NCBI RefSeq assembly: GCF_000340215.1 | Contig: NW_006921541.1 | Span: 1,461,527-1,525,526, forward strand | Source of the DNA: Pseudocercospora fijiensis CIRAD86 | Taxonomy: Eukaryota; Ascomycota; Dothideomycetes; Mycosphaerellales; Mycosphaerellaceae | Direction of reading: 5' to 3' | Length of the DNA stretch: 64,000 nucleotides | Shown: piece by piece, positions 10,534-22,200 of the stretch | Layout of the letters: each line of letters begins with the position of its first letter | Numbering within the stretch: the first letter of the stretch is position 1 | Made by a program: the position numbers and the translations under genes | Notes under the pieces: generated by a model | The model's input: only the letters and a program-made list of their open reading frames with translations | The model's database searches: none | What the model was told of the DNA's origin: nothing

Positions 10534-11790
10534 AATGACCGCAGCACAAGTCATCAACCCCATAATGCTCCATCACTGGCAATGCGATCCTTTTGAATCA
10601 CTGGTATGTTGTGCTCACTTCTCCTGCATTCTCATTGAATGGTCAAGAGGACTTTTGCTCCTGTGTTGATCTCTCTCCCGCACCCCACGATCCAGAATCT
10701 CTCCCTGCTCCTCCAATTCCCAACTTCGGCCCTATAACATTGCACTACTACACGTCAAATCCATTGTGGCCATTGCAGCGTCCTTTGATACCTGAAGAGG
10801 AAGTCGTTCCGAGTTCTGTACTAACGACTCGAAAGCATACGCCGCCACGTGCTCGACGCTGTCAAAAGAGAAAGCGAACAGATAGCACAAGTTCCAGTTC
10901 TCCCAATATGTCCGGATATTACTATCCACCTTCAACTACATCTGAAGAGCAAAATTTTGACTTCAACACGCTCATGCCGATGCCTCTGACAACGCAATCT
11001 CAACATCCATTCCCAGCTTTTGCGCCACAGCAGTTCAGTCCACCTCTGGAACAGCAGGAATTCTACCACGACCCAGCGCAATACTACCAGCATTCGTCGC
11101 AGTACCAGCAATACCAGTTCCAAGTGCCGCTACAGCAACAGCAACAGCAACAGCCATGGACTCCTCCACCAGTACCTTCGAGCTTCCAATATGCGCATTC
11201 GAGCGCGGCGCCTTTCCCGCAGTACTCAGATTCTGTAGACTACTCGCAAGAATTCATCCATACTGGACCGTCTAGGAGATCAACAGGCTACCTCTCTCCA
11301 GATGAAGCTGGTAAAGCTAGCTCTAGGATGTCGCGTTCGACCTCCGTCGCAGAGTCCAACGCGAGTTCGCTGCACAGCGTGTCGGACGTCTCTCGGAGTG
11401 TGTCGCCGAATGCCAGCGAAATGGCCAAGTACGGACGCAAGAACGATGACAACACCTGGTCATGCATTTTTCCAGGGTGCTCTTCCAAATCAACGTTCAA
11501 CCGTGGTTGCGATCTTAGAAAGCATTACAAGCGGCACACGAAAAGCCTCTGGTGCCGACACGAAGGATGTCCGCAAGCAACAGAGGGTGGTTTCTCGAGC
11601 AAGAAAGACCGCGCACGACATGAAGCCAAGCACAACCCTAGCATTGTTTGCGAGTGGGAAGGATGTGAACGACTGTTCAGTCGTCAAGACAACATGGTAA
11701 GTGAGAATGACTTGCATGGCGGCGACGCGTTCACTGACGTCCGCACAGAAAGATCATGTCAGACGGGTTCACAAACGCAAGGTCCTCTAA
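10534..11790 (+). CDS. C2H2 zinc-finger transcription factor
   Basis: Predicted exons 10534-10602, 10650-11696 and 11749-11790; 385 residues. The first exon encodes MTAAQVINPIMLHHWQCDPF and is needed because the second exon has no ATG near its 5' end. The last exon completes the third finger as KDHVRRVHKRKVL after a 52-nt intron (11697-11748); unspliced, the frame runs into an unrelated tail. The middle is low complexity: Pro/Gln/Tyr rich with a polyGln run near 11138-11152, and a Ser-rich block. The C-terminus has three C2H2 fingers: C-x4-C..HYKRH, C-x4-C..H-x3-H, C-x4-C..HVRRVH. A basic KKRKR-like segment (CQKRKRTD, about residue 108) may direct nuclear import. Acts presumably as a nuclear DNA-binding regulator; targets unknown. 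Confidence 0.8.
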
Positions 11791-14583
11791 TCTGACTTGG
11801 GAAAACAGGATTGGCATCACTCCACCTGTTGTACAACCGAAGCTAGTCGAGCGAGCTGGAAAGCTCAGCTGATGTGAGCATCGTGTTCGCACGCCAACTC
11901 GAAAATGATCGATGAAACACCAATTCTCGCGACGCGTGCACTCTCAGCATCGAATGCAACCGAGGATAGAACGAACTTCTACGCGGCCCCAATCACCGTT
12001 GAGAGAGAGAGAAATTGCTCAAGGCGTCGGCCGCCGGCGAGCAGGATTCGCATTTAGTGGAGTTGCCGAGAAGGATGAATGTTTGCTGTTCCGATGCCGG
12101 CTAACATGGACCAACGGACGGATTCGAAAACTCGTCTCTCGACAGTCTGCAAAAGTGTGGTCACAAAGACCATTGAGAGCTTGGTGTTTGACCATTCCAG
12201 ACCAGTGACGTTCTGGCCCCGAAGTCTCGGATTGCCTAATTGGAACAATCGCTTGTCTTTCAGCTCTCGAATCACAGAACAACAGGGATGTTGGTCACGT
12301 CGCAGAAAAATAAGCTGGAGAGCGTAATGGCAAAAGAACAATATGAATGACCCGAGAGCGAGAATGTGGAACCACAGCCCAAGACATTCCGACCCATTTG
12401 CAGCTCGAGACAACACCGCTTCTGCCTGCGGCCCACGCCAAATGCAGCATGAGATGCACACTCGATCTCGAAGAGCTTGCTGAAACGATCGAGCACAAGA
12501 TCGCAGAGGTGCAACCAGTAGTCCTCGTAACAGATTTTAGACCGGTGAACAGCTGAGCCAATCGCCGTCCTGTTTGCGCAAGCCACTCTATGATCCCACT
12601 TCAGCTGCGACGCCACGCCGAGAATTGAGCATACAGGTCCTGTCAGATCGAAGCATGACGTCTAGAACGCGATCATACTATCAATGGCCGCCGGCAGCTG
12701 TCCGCCAGGCCGCCAACATGAAACGCAGACACAGCTTTGAACGAGTCGATGTACAACACTACGGCGCGAAAAGAGCACTTTGCCTACCTTGTCGGCAGGT
12801 GGCTTGAGCAATAGCAATACAAGTGATGGACCAAATCAATGCATGTGGCAACAGGGTCTACTTAGGGCTGTCGCACGAGCAGCTCCAGCCTTGGCCAATA
12901 TCGAGCTTTATTCCCGACTATTCGTCAATGCATCACTCAATACACAACTGAAAACAGTTGCAGACTCACGCAAAATCGTCAAAAATTCGGAATCCTCTCC
13001 AACGAGCAGCAACAAGCTGCTTGAAAACGAGCACGTAAATGCTCTTCAACCAAATTATTCGTCGACAGTGAGAACTCATTGGTATCATCAACCTGGTGCT
13101 CACTACTTCACGACTCAAGCTTTTTGCCTCTTCCTTCGTCCCTCAAATTGATGCAGCGTCCACATGTCTTTGCAGATAAGTATATCCTTCCTCTGCCGTG
13201 GAATGCAGCTCATACTTTCTCCGCGAGGAACATCGTCCCGGGACACATTTTTCGTCCTAAATGCGCAGCCTCCTCAGCTTGCACGACCATGTGAGGCCTC
13301 AGGCCTGGTGATTGCTGGATATGGCAAGTCGGCTGCACAGAGACGATCATTTCCTCCCATCCGGGCTCTGAAGGTCTTTGGATATGTTCACTTTCATCCT
13401 TCGTTGCAATGGTAGCGAGATCGTCAAGACGGATGCCCTACTTCGCCTATACTATTGATCCGAAGCTGCAGTCTCGAAAGCGGCCAGAGGTGATGTGCTG
13501 GCTTGCCCGCGATCTTTAGGGCTGCGCGGAATGTGGGGCGCGACGGATGAGAGAGGAGAGAGGCTATGGCGTTGTGGCAGCGCCGGTTGAAGTCTATGCC
13601 ATTGCTTCGACTCGGTGGCCGGACTGTCGGGCCAGCAATTCATTCTCTCATTCTCTAAGATCATCGATGTCGTCGACGGCCGTTTAGTAATTATTAACAT
13701 CACTAACAATACATGCAAGCTGATCACATTGCCCGCCACTGTCTGTGACTAAGACTGCTCCTATGAAAGATTTCTCTTCCCCCAAACTCCAGCATAGTTC
13801 TACACCTCTCTTGATTCTTATAGTCCGCGGGACTGGAAAACAAGATTTCCTCGTTGCATCTAGGCGCACCATCTCAACATCTCAAAGAGTCCGAAGAGAT
13901 GATATGTTTGATCAGAGCATCGGCATTCGTGCAATCCAGCGAAAGGGTCGTGTCCAAGAACGCGAGTGGAAAAGTGCTAGTGGAGAAGCACAGAAAGGAG
14001 CCATGTCTGCATCTCAACCTACAAGCAATATTCTTCTCGATCACCCTGCGGCCGACTCGTGAAGCCAGAGAAAATCGAGACTTTTGGAAAGGCCAAATCC
14101 TCCTTGCAAGCTGTTTGCCTCCTGCGTCTTGGCCGCTGGTGCCAGACTGTGTTCCTGAGCTCACCCAAGGCACTGGGGTGTTCGGCAGCTTGTACCCAAC
14201 GAACGAGATGTTTGAAGTGAGTGCTAAGAGGAGAAAGAGCGGGTCTGAATTGAAGTTACAACAGACTTCATTTGACTCACCAATCGCTGTTTCTGGGCAA
14301 AATCGTTGTTGCCTCGCCAATCGTCAAACTATTTCATCTTCGCGGACATCAGCGAATTGAACACAGCCGTGTGTATCCGGCCAAGAGAGATTCATCCATC
14401 AGCGGCATCACCAGGTGGGGATGAGATGCGGAGTTGCAGCAAGTCACAAGACTGCGTATTGGCTGCCCACTAACATTCCTTCGCAACGTCATGCGATATA
14501 ATCAGAACTTTCATCCTATCCAACTCCCACCAGGCCTCAAGTTGGATTCTTTTCTCCTCCATCCTTCCCTCAAGAGCTCAAAA
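11791..14583. other. Long stretch without a supported gene
   Basis: About 2.8 kb. Several open frames of 60-170 codons exist on both strands, but none has a known motif or a consistent set of splice signals, and overlapping frames compete. The base composition is like the flanking genes, not like the RIP-mutated blocks. It may hold promoters, untranslated leaders or non-coding RNA that sequence inspection cannot show. Confidence 0.5.
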
Positions 14584-14858
14584 ATGGGTTGCATATCTTC
14601 ACGAGAGGCGCGTGAGCAAGGCATAGAGACTGGGCCCGGTCACGGACCTGTTGTTGCAGGACGACACATGTTCACGCCGCCGTCTCGAAGGGGACCTAGA
14701 GGCGTGGCAGGGTGAGATACTTGCCTTACTGAGCGGCTCATGAACCATCGCTTAAACTTGGTAGAGGTCAACCTGGTGGCATGAGCATTGGTGCACAATC
14801 CGGAGCTGGAATTGGACCGGGGGCTGGGATAGGAGGCGGTGGTGCGGGTCCTCCATAA
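14584..14858 (+). CDS. Small Gly-rich protein with MGCxxS double-acylation motif
   Basis: Predicted exons 14584-14711 and 14765-14858, 73 residues. The start fits the N-myristoyltransferase signal: Met then Gly2, with Ser6 (MGCISS), and Cys3 next to Gly2 is the usual palmitoylation site, as in Src-family kinases and G-alpha subunits. The body is hydrophilic with Gly/Pro/Arg runs (PPSRRGPRG) and the second exon is almost pure Gly/Ala/Pro/Ile, ending GGGGAGPP. The 53-nt intron (14712-14764, GTGAGA..GGTAG) keeps the frame open; unspliced, it stops at once. No domain is seen. Role unknown; a plasma-membrane or endomembrane peripheral protein is inferred from the motif. The start context AAAATGG is good. 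Small size keeps confidence moderate. Confidence 0.55.
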
Positions 14859-15151
14859 GTATAAACGGAGTTCAAGGCCTGCAACGTATGGATCTGACAA
14901 GATGGGCACGAGGCATGAGTCTGCAAACTTGCTGCGAGGGACTGCGCTACCTGGCAACAGCCTTTTCTTAAGGTTGAACTTACTACACCGAACTCATGCT
15001 TGCTGACATTGGCAATTTTTGCGTAGTAGCTTGACTTTCCATCTTCGCCTCAATCCTTACATGTGAAAGCCCCAACGCCCGCAATAGATCGACCCAATTA
15101 GCAACCATCAAATACCCCTCCACACCTTCCTCACTCTGTCATTCATAAACC

Positions 15152-15346
15152 GGCTCTATGGTGCAGCGGCTAGCACATCTGACACTTACACGCTGGGCGG
15201 AGTTTATTCGTCAGAATATCAGCTTTGGCTTGGTTTGGTCACGTGTGTCACAGGCCACGTCCTTGACAGTTCTTCGGAGCTGTCGAGCATCTTAACCATT
15301 ACGCTCGTGAGTTCAGAAGATGTATGTTCGATTCATACTGGGGCCA
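15152..15346 (+). tRNA. tRNA-Gln-like gene with a ~123-nt insert in the anticodon loop
   Basis: Both halves of a complete cloverleaf can be drawn. Acceptor stem GGCTCTA (15152-15158) pairs with TGGGGCC (15339-15345, two G-U pairs), followed by discriminator A. D-arm GTGC/GCAC with loop AGCGGCTA; anticodon stem TCTGA (15178-15182) with TCAGA (15313-15317); T-arm GTATG/CATAC with loop TTCGATT. Box A and box B are therefore both present. Cutting at the usual 37/38 junction gives an intron of about 15189-15311, far longer than normal. The 5' half resembles fungal tRNA-Gln, but the loop reads CACTTA, so the invariant U33 is A and the anticodon would be CTT. It may be a decayed tRNA-Gln(CTG) pseudogene or an odd intron-bearing gene. 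Confidence 0.5.
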
Positions 15347-15599
15347 TGCATGGTATCAGAAGATTTTGCTTCTTCGCGGAAAGAGCTTTTTGGGAAGCAT
15401 GGAGCGAGTGTCTTTGAATTTAACGTCTGATCTATGAGTCTATCAGTCTGTGACAGCTTGACCCCAGTGAAAGTCGTAGTAAAATCTTCAGATCTTAGCT
15501 TTAAAACCTCGTTAACAAGAAATATCTACGATCTTATGCTCCGAATATGAGCAATCCATCCAGCCACAACCTCTTTTCGCCACACAAAGTCGAATCCAC

Positions 15600-16567
15600 T
15601 CACTCATCATCTTGGAACAGTTCTGCATCCTTGCCGTCATTCGGCAAGAAAGTGCCATCGCAGACCTTGAAACGATCTGGGATGGCGTCAATCGCCTTGG
15701 TCTCCTCCGCCGTCAAATCCCATCCGTCAAGTTCAAAGTTAGCTTGAATACGCTTGGGCGTCACGGATTTTGGAATGACGGAGTAGCCTCTATTCAAACC
15801 CCATCTCAGCAAGACCTGCTGCACCGTCTTCCCCTTAGCCTCGGCAATCTTGATCAGAGCCTCGTTCTTGTACAGCGGGGAGTCAGTGGATCCGAGACAC
15901 GAGTAAGCCGTGGTGTGGATGTTCTTCGAGGTATTGTAGGCAAGAAGTTTCCCAGAAGGATAGCAAGGATGAATCTCGACCTGGTTGACAGCCGGGACAA
16001 TGGAAAAGTCCGGGGCATTGAAGAGCTGCTCGAGATGATTCTTGCCGAAATTCGAGACACCGATGCTTCGGACTTTGCCCGTAGCCGGGAGTTTCTGCAT
16101 CTCAGTCCACGTCCTCAAAATATCCCAATCGGAGTGAAGTTTCTTTGGATCGTTCTCGCTGACGGGGCAAGGCCAGTGGACGAGGTACAGGTCGACATAG
16201 TCCGTGCCGAGCTTCTCGAGCGAGTCATCGAGAGCTGCTGCCGCGCGGTGGAGATGGCTCTCCTTCAGCTTCGTGGTCAAGAAGATCTCGTTTCGAGGAA
16301 CGCCTGATGCCTTGATGCCAGCGCCGACCTCAGCTTCATTGCCGTAGGCGGCGGCAGTGTCGATGTGACGATAGCCCAGCCTCAACGCCGCCTCCACTGC
16401 GGCTGCGACCTCGTTGGGCCCCGACTGCCATGTGCCCAGGCCGATGGCAGGAATCTCGTGGCCGCTGTTGAGCTGATACTTCTTCCTGCGAAGGTTTGTT
16501 AGACGAAACTCTGCTGCCAGAAACGGCTCGGCGCCGACACTGACTCGGTGATCTTTGCTGCAGCCAT
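15600..16567 (-). CDS. Aldo-keto reductase
   Basis: Predicted exons 16567-16545 and 16485-15600, 302 residues. Although the main frame stays open upstream to 16682, the short first exon MAAAKITE spliced through a 59-nt intron (16544-16486, branch CTAAC) to KKYQLNSGHEIPAIGLGTW gives the standard family N-terminus. The catalytic tetrad of AKRs is in place: Asp50 and Tyr55 in HIDTAAAYGNE, Lys80 in LTTKL, His111 in YLVHWP. The C-terminal NADP site shows VIPKSVTPKRIQANFELDGW. Such enzymes reduce aldehydes, ketoses or glyceraldehyde with NADPH in the cytosol; the substrate here is not predictable, though the length fits the AKR3-type fungal glycerol/aldehyde reductases. The neighbouring oxidoreductase gene lies about 400 bp upstream on the same strand. 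Confidence 0.88.
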
Positions 16568-16968
16568 TTTGTGCTTCAGACGTTCCTGGCGCTTTTGGCT
16601 CGTTGTTTCGTGCTTTGAGTCGCCCGCTGATGAGTGACAAAAGAAGAAGTGATGTTGTTGTAGGCTCTGATAAGAATGACACTTGGCCGGGATGTGGGGG
16701 TCGATATGAGAAAATGCCGGAATCGGAGAAAGGTGTATTAATAACTTCGGATCGAATTCGCCTGAAAGGGAAGGTCGCCTCGCGGATTTAGCCGACTACG
16801 ATTACTACATAATGCTCGTCGTCTATACCGGACCTCTACCAGGCGTTTGCCAGGCCGGATGTAGCGTTCTATTGCGCTCTTCGTGGGCGACGCCATGGAA
16901 AGGCATCACGCATATGCCATGCCATGATAGACACCGGAAATCTCATACTGCTATAGCCATCGGGCGGC

Positions 16969-18422
16969 CTAGCTCTTCTCCTCTCTCTCTCGCCAAGCTG
17001 CCAAGTGCTTGTCTGTATTCGCCCACTCGTCGTGAACATAGCAGAAATCAAGCACCCCGAAGAGCTCATCCGCTGGGCTCCGTCAGCATGTGATATGATA
17101 CGCAGAGAACTCCACAAGCGGACTTACGCGTCAATCGACCTTTACCCTCATCCCGACCGTTCATACGGGTCTTCTCCTGTATATAATGGACTCGTTCCCT
17201 CCTAATCTGGTCATACAGCTGTACAAGGGGCAAGATTTCGGCAGACTTGGTGCCTTGCTGGAGGAGCACAGCGATGGAAACGCCGTCTTCCATAGCTTGC
17301 GCCGCGCCTTGCCCAAGAACTGGATCCAATCGAGTCAACGAGATTCTGGTATGCCTCCAGATGCGGTTTACTTACATGGCAAGAATGGATGAGCTGCATC
17401 ACCAATCAAAGCCAGTCGTCCACGGACAAAACTCTCGAGAGGCTCCGCATCCATCATTTGCCAGACCTTCAGATCATCGCCGGCATAACTCAACGCCTTC
17501 CGAGCGGGTGGCCAGAAACTCTCGAAAGACTTTTCCAGCTTTGCCTTCGAGCCCATCTGATCCCAATCTGATCACCTAAATATCAGCAGCTGCTCTCAAG
17601 GATGATTCAACACTCACCATTCCCAGTCCCTTCAATGTCATCCGGACAAAAGCAAGCGAAGTTGACGAACTGATTCTCACGGCAAGGATAGATAACGAAC
17701 TTGCGATCCGGCGCCGTCACGTCTGCGAAGTACCCATTCTTTTCCACCAACATCCTAGTCTCCGGATCATCAAGGAGTTTCCGACGTTCGACAAGAAACC
17801 GATAACAACTCCTGTTACAAGACTTCAACCTCGCACCTGGATCGACAAATCCCCGACTACTCGACGCATTCCCATCGGCACCAATCACAACATCACTGCA
17901 AAACCTCCTCCCATCTCCCAACTCCACCATCCCACTCTCAACATCCACCCCCTTCACAAAAACCCCACAACACAAAACCGCCGCATTCCCCGGCACCTCC
18001 CCCGTATCATCAGTAACCAACCTCCTCAACTCCCGATGCAAATCAACCCTATGACTCAAAACCCAAGGCCTCACCCTCCCATCATCCCTTCCCCTCCACT
18101 TCTCATCCGCAAACCCAAGATCCATCTCCTTCAGCACATCCCCAGTCATCCCGTCGACGGAAAGAAAACCTTCGCATTGATTCGACCCCGAAGTTCGAGG
18201 GTGCCACCCTAAACGAAGTAAATGGTCGGAACAGTTGGGTGCGAGGTAGAGGGCTGCGCCCGTCTCTTTGTGCTTTTCGAAAGCGGATTTTTCGAGGAGG
18301 AGGATTTTGGCCGAGGGGTTGGTGTGGCGGAGGGCGAGGGCACAGGTTAGGCCGGCGATGCCGGCGCCGAGGATTGTGATTTGGAGGGTGGGATTCTTAG
18401 CGGTTTCTGTTGTGAGAGGCAT
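16969..18422 (-). CDS. FAD-dependent monooxygenase, salicylate hydroxylase-like
   Basis: Predicted exons 18422-17618, 17567-17376, 17319-17128 and 17072-16969; 430 residues, ending LAAWREREEKS. Three flavin signatures of class A aromatic hydroxylases are visible: GxGxxG in ITILGAGIAGLTCALAL (residues 19-24), the DG motif VVIGADG (181-184), and GDAAHPFLPFLGQGAAQAMEDG (from 324). Introns of 50, 56 and 55 nt are set by GT/AG signals and by the requirement that these motifs stay in one frame; the HPFLP/FLGQG joint is especially firm. The donor of the last intron could alternatively be about 20 nt upstream. The family hydroxylates salicylate, 6-hydroxynicotinate or polyketide-type phenols with NAD(P)H and O2; substrate not assignable. 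No biosynthetic cluster genes are adjacent. Confidence 0.85.
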
Positions 18423-19247
18423 AGGGTGAGTTTGGGTTGGGGGGCTAGGGGTTTTTAAGGGGATTCTTTAATAGGGAAAGCGAAGAGAGAGAGAGATGTT
18501 TTTTTTGTAGGAATAGTAGAGGAAGAATATTCGTGCGGTCGACTTGTGCAAGCTACGGAATCATAAGGTTTCAGGCGTGAGTGCTACGAGTGTTACTTGC
18601 GGTGTGACTGGAGGTACAGCTCGGCATTGGATACACACTACTCTAGCGTGAGATGCGAGACCGAGCCCTATATTATAGTCCGATCGTGCTAGCAGATTAA
18701 GAGCTGAATGAAGAGCCAGATGAAACGATTGCTATTGCGATTGATTCCCTTAGCCTTATAAAGTACAGGTACAACTACATGTACTACGAATACGAAGACT
18801 CGTCCATGTGGCAAGAAAATGGGCCAGCCCTACTACAGGAGAGAAAATCCTCCCGACGGGCTAGCACCTAATAATAAAATCAGGCTCAAGTGAAGTCATT
18901 ATGCTATTTGTAGCCTTCGACCGTATAAGTTATCTTCTATAATACACGTCTAAGGTTAACAACTCGGTTTTACAATCTTTATAACAATCACATCCCTTAA
19001 TGCTTTAATGCTTCAATCTTTGAGAGCGGACCAAAATTAAGAGATAGTGAGTAGCAGATCCTATCTGAATCCTTCAAAACTCTAGCATTTACCTAGCATA
19101 GCTATAGCTCGCTTAAGAAAATACGAAAAACACCACTTCCCTCCCCCATAGTGGATTGAAGTCCTCCTACTCAATCAACCATCGCTTCATAAAACTCCAA
19201 CATATACAAATCCCTCCCAACACCACTCGATCAAACGCAGAAGTAAT
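18423..19247. other. Intergenic with mildly TA-rich remnant
   Basis: No gene seen. From about 18,640 to 19,130 the sequence is richer in TA and poorer in CA/TG than its surroundings, suggesting a small old repeat remnant touched by RIP, but it has no coding trace, terminal repeat or boundary I can define. A GA-rich run lies at about 18,481-18,495. Confidence 0.4.
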
Positions 19248-22200
19248 TTAAGCCGCCGCGGCAGCAGTAGCTTGTGACTGCTGCGGCACAATATAGTCAC
19301 GATTCTCAACCGTCACACTCTTCGTCTGCAAACAAAAAAAAACGTCAATAAATGTGCATCGTTCGGAATCAGGATCGAGATTTGTACTCACCATATGATT
19401 GACCTTATAAACACCCACCAACCGACTCGCAAGTTCAAACATATTATTTCTCAAAGAAATGACGATGAACTGCGCATTCTTCGTTCTTTCCTTAATGTAC
19501 GCGGCCACGATGCTGACATTCCGGAAATCCAGAGCGGCATCGATTTCGTCCATGACGTATAGTGGTGTAGGCTTGTAGTGGTGAAGGGCAAAGACGAGCG
19601 CAAGCGACGAGAGCGTTTTCTCCCCACCCGAAAGGTTTCCGATATTCTTCCAACTCTTTTTGGGGGGCATGACGGAGAAGAGGATGCCTTCGCTGAAAGG
19701 GTCAAGGGAATCGACAAGCTCCAGTTCCGCATTACCTCCCATGGTGATCATCTGGTACATCTCCTTCAGGCGCATGGAGATGAGGGAGAAGCCTTCCATG
19801 AAACCTTCTAAACGCATGCGGCGGAGGTCGTCGGTACGCTTCTTGGCGGCGTCACGGGCTGAAAGTGCAGCGTTGAGGTCTTCTAGACGGGAAGAGTACT
19901 CTTGCACGCGGCGACGGTACTCTGCGAGGACGCTGACATCTGCCTGTGCACCAGAGGTCTTCTCCTCCAGCGAAGCAATCGCTGCCTTCAGAGACTCTTT
20001 GTCGAGGTCTTCCAGCTCGTCGCGAGAGAGCTCAGGTACTGGCTCTGGGTCCTTCTCCTCGCCGTCCTCAGCAACATTCTGCAGAGTAAGCTTTGACAGC
20101 TTTTCTTGCCAGTACTTCATCTGCTTCTGGTTGGTGACAAGATGCTTCTGATTGTCTTCGAGCTTGTTGCGCATCTCGACTTCAGCACCACGGGTGTTGT
20201 TGAGCTCGGTGGTCATTTCGTCGAGCTGTCGCTTCATCCCATCGAGCTCATCTTTCTTCTCCTCAAGTGCAATCTTGGCATCATCGTACTGACGACGAAG
20301 CTCAGAGTTGCCAGAGTTCTGCGTTTGAGCACTGTCCTCAACCTTTTCGAGCTCCTTTGCGACCTTCTCCATCTCTGATTCAGCATCTTTCAGAGCCTTT
20401 TCGTGCTTCTGACGTGCCTTCTCTGCTTTGGTCTTGGAGACCTCCGCATTATTCAGACGTTCAGCCAGAGCTTCGATCTGCTCTCTGAGGCCATCGACCT
20501 TCGCCTTCTGGCCACGTAACTTCACGCCACCGATCTCCATGATCTTGTCCTGCAACTCCTTGATTTCAGCCTCGATACCTTCAGTTTCGGACTGCAGCTT
20601 CTCGACCTCCTTCTGCATGCTGGCGATGCTCTTTTCAAGAGTGGCGGTCTTATTCTTGTCTGACTTTGAAGTCTTTTGTTCGGCGCCGAGCTCTTCGATG
20701 CGCCTCTGTGAATCGTCAATGTTGCGCTCAATGCTGCCCAATTCCAGTCCCAGCTTCTGCGCTTGTGTTTCGAGCTTGGGAATCTTGCTTTGGAGTTCGC
20801 GCAATTGACCTTCAAGCTCTCGTTGCTGTTCCTGGATAGCGGCATACTCTTTCTCGACCGCATCACTGTCAAGCTGCAGCTTCTGTACTTGCTCCTTGGT
20901 GGTATCGGATGCCACCTTTGAGGACATCGCACCCTTCTTGACCGTGTTGCCACCACCACTCATGACACCGGACTTGTCGATCAGCTTGCCTTCCAGCGAC
21001 ACTACTCGCCATCGCTTGACACCATAGGCGACGCGATCTGCCTGCTGCGAGTCTGTTGCAACCAGGGTATTCTGAAGCACACTATAGAAGGCAGGTCGGA
21101 AACGTTCATGCTTGCTCTTGATGAGGTCAAACAGACGCGGACAGTTCTCTGGCGTATCGATCGGAGACAGATCTCGCTGTGGGAGTCGATCCAGACAGAT
21201 GAAGTTGGCCCTTCCGAGGTTGTTCTTACGGAGATGCTCAATGCACTGCTGAGCAGCTTCGACGGAGTCAACGACCATGTTCTCGAGCGACGGGCAGGCA
21301 GTAGAGATGGCAATGTCGTACTTTGCGTCAATGGCTCCGAGATTGCCAAGACGTCCATGAAAGCCATCGATACGACCAGATTCCTTCAGTCGAGTCAGAC
21401 CTGCCAAGACGTTACCTTGTGCTTTGCTGGCGGACAAGCTGGATCGCGCTTCCTCAGCCTTCTGTCTTGCGTTGGTCATCTTTTCTTTGGCAGCCGGCTC
21501 CTTCGCCTTCACTCCATCGAGTTGCTTCTGGACAACGACGACCTCTTTCTCTGCAGATTTCTGCTCCTTCCTGCAGGCTTCAATCTCAGAGGCTTTGGCA
21601 TCACGCTGTTCCTGAAGAGCAGCGATCTTCGATTCAACTTCTTCGATGGCCTTGGCACCAGCATTCTCCCGCTCTTGAAGCATGTCAAGTTCACTCTGGG
21701 CGACAGCAATGGAAGACTGCTTGTTGTTGATCTTGGCACTCCACGGCTCAAGCTGCTTCTGCTTAACCGCAATCTCATCGCTGATGCCCTGCGTCTTGCC
21801 CTTGAGCGAGTCGCGAATCTTTGCCAGCTCCTGCTCCTCGGCCTGCATCGCTTGTTCAAGATGCTCGATTTCACCTGACAGCCGCGCCACATCGTTCTGG
21901 GCATGCTTCGCTTGCGCTTCAGAATTGCTAATCTCGAAGGTCGAAGTGTCTCGTGTCTTTTCAAGCTTCTTCTCCTTGTTCTTGAGGTGCTTCTTCTTTT
22001 CCTCAATCTTGACGTGTGCTTTATCGAGATCGTCAACCTGCTTCTTGACAGCGGCGGCTTCCTTTTCCATCTTTTCGAATGCCTTGGACTCAGACTTGTG
22101 CTGCTTCTCGAGTGCCTTGACTTCTTCTTCCGCACCTCTGTGTCGATCGAGCTCCTGGCTCAGTTGTTCTTGAATCTGAGCAATGGCCTCTTCTGAAACC

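Noticed and set aside
12054..14360. Several open frames of 90-170 codons on both strands
   Set aside because: Mutually overlapping, no motifs, no consistent splice sites.
15600..18422. Secondary-metabolite cluster suggested by an AKR and an FAD monooxygenase side by side
   Set aside because: No PKS, NRPS, terpene synthase, transporter or pathway regulator is nearby; two oxidoreductases are not enough.
21108..21878. Plus-strand 256-codon open frame inside SMC4
   Set aside because: Antisense to the SMC4 coiled coil and hinge; Leu/Ser-rich content is the complement of Glu/Lys-rich helices.
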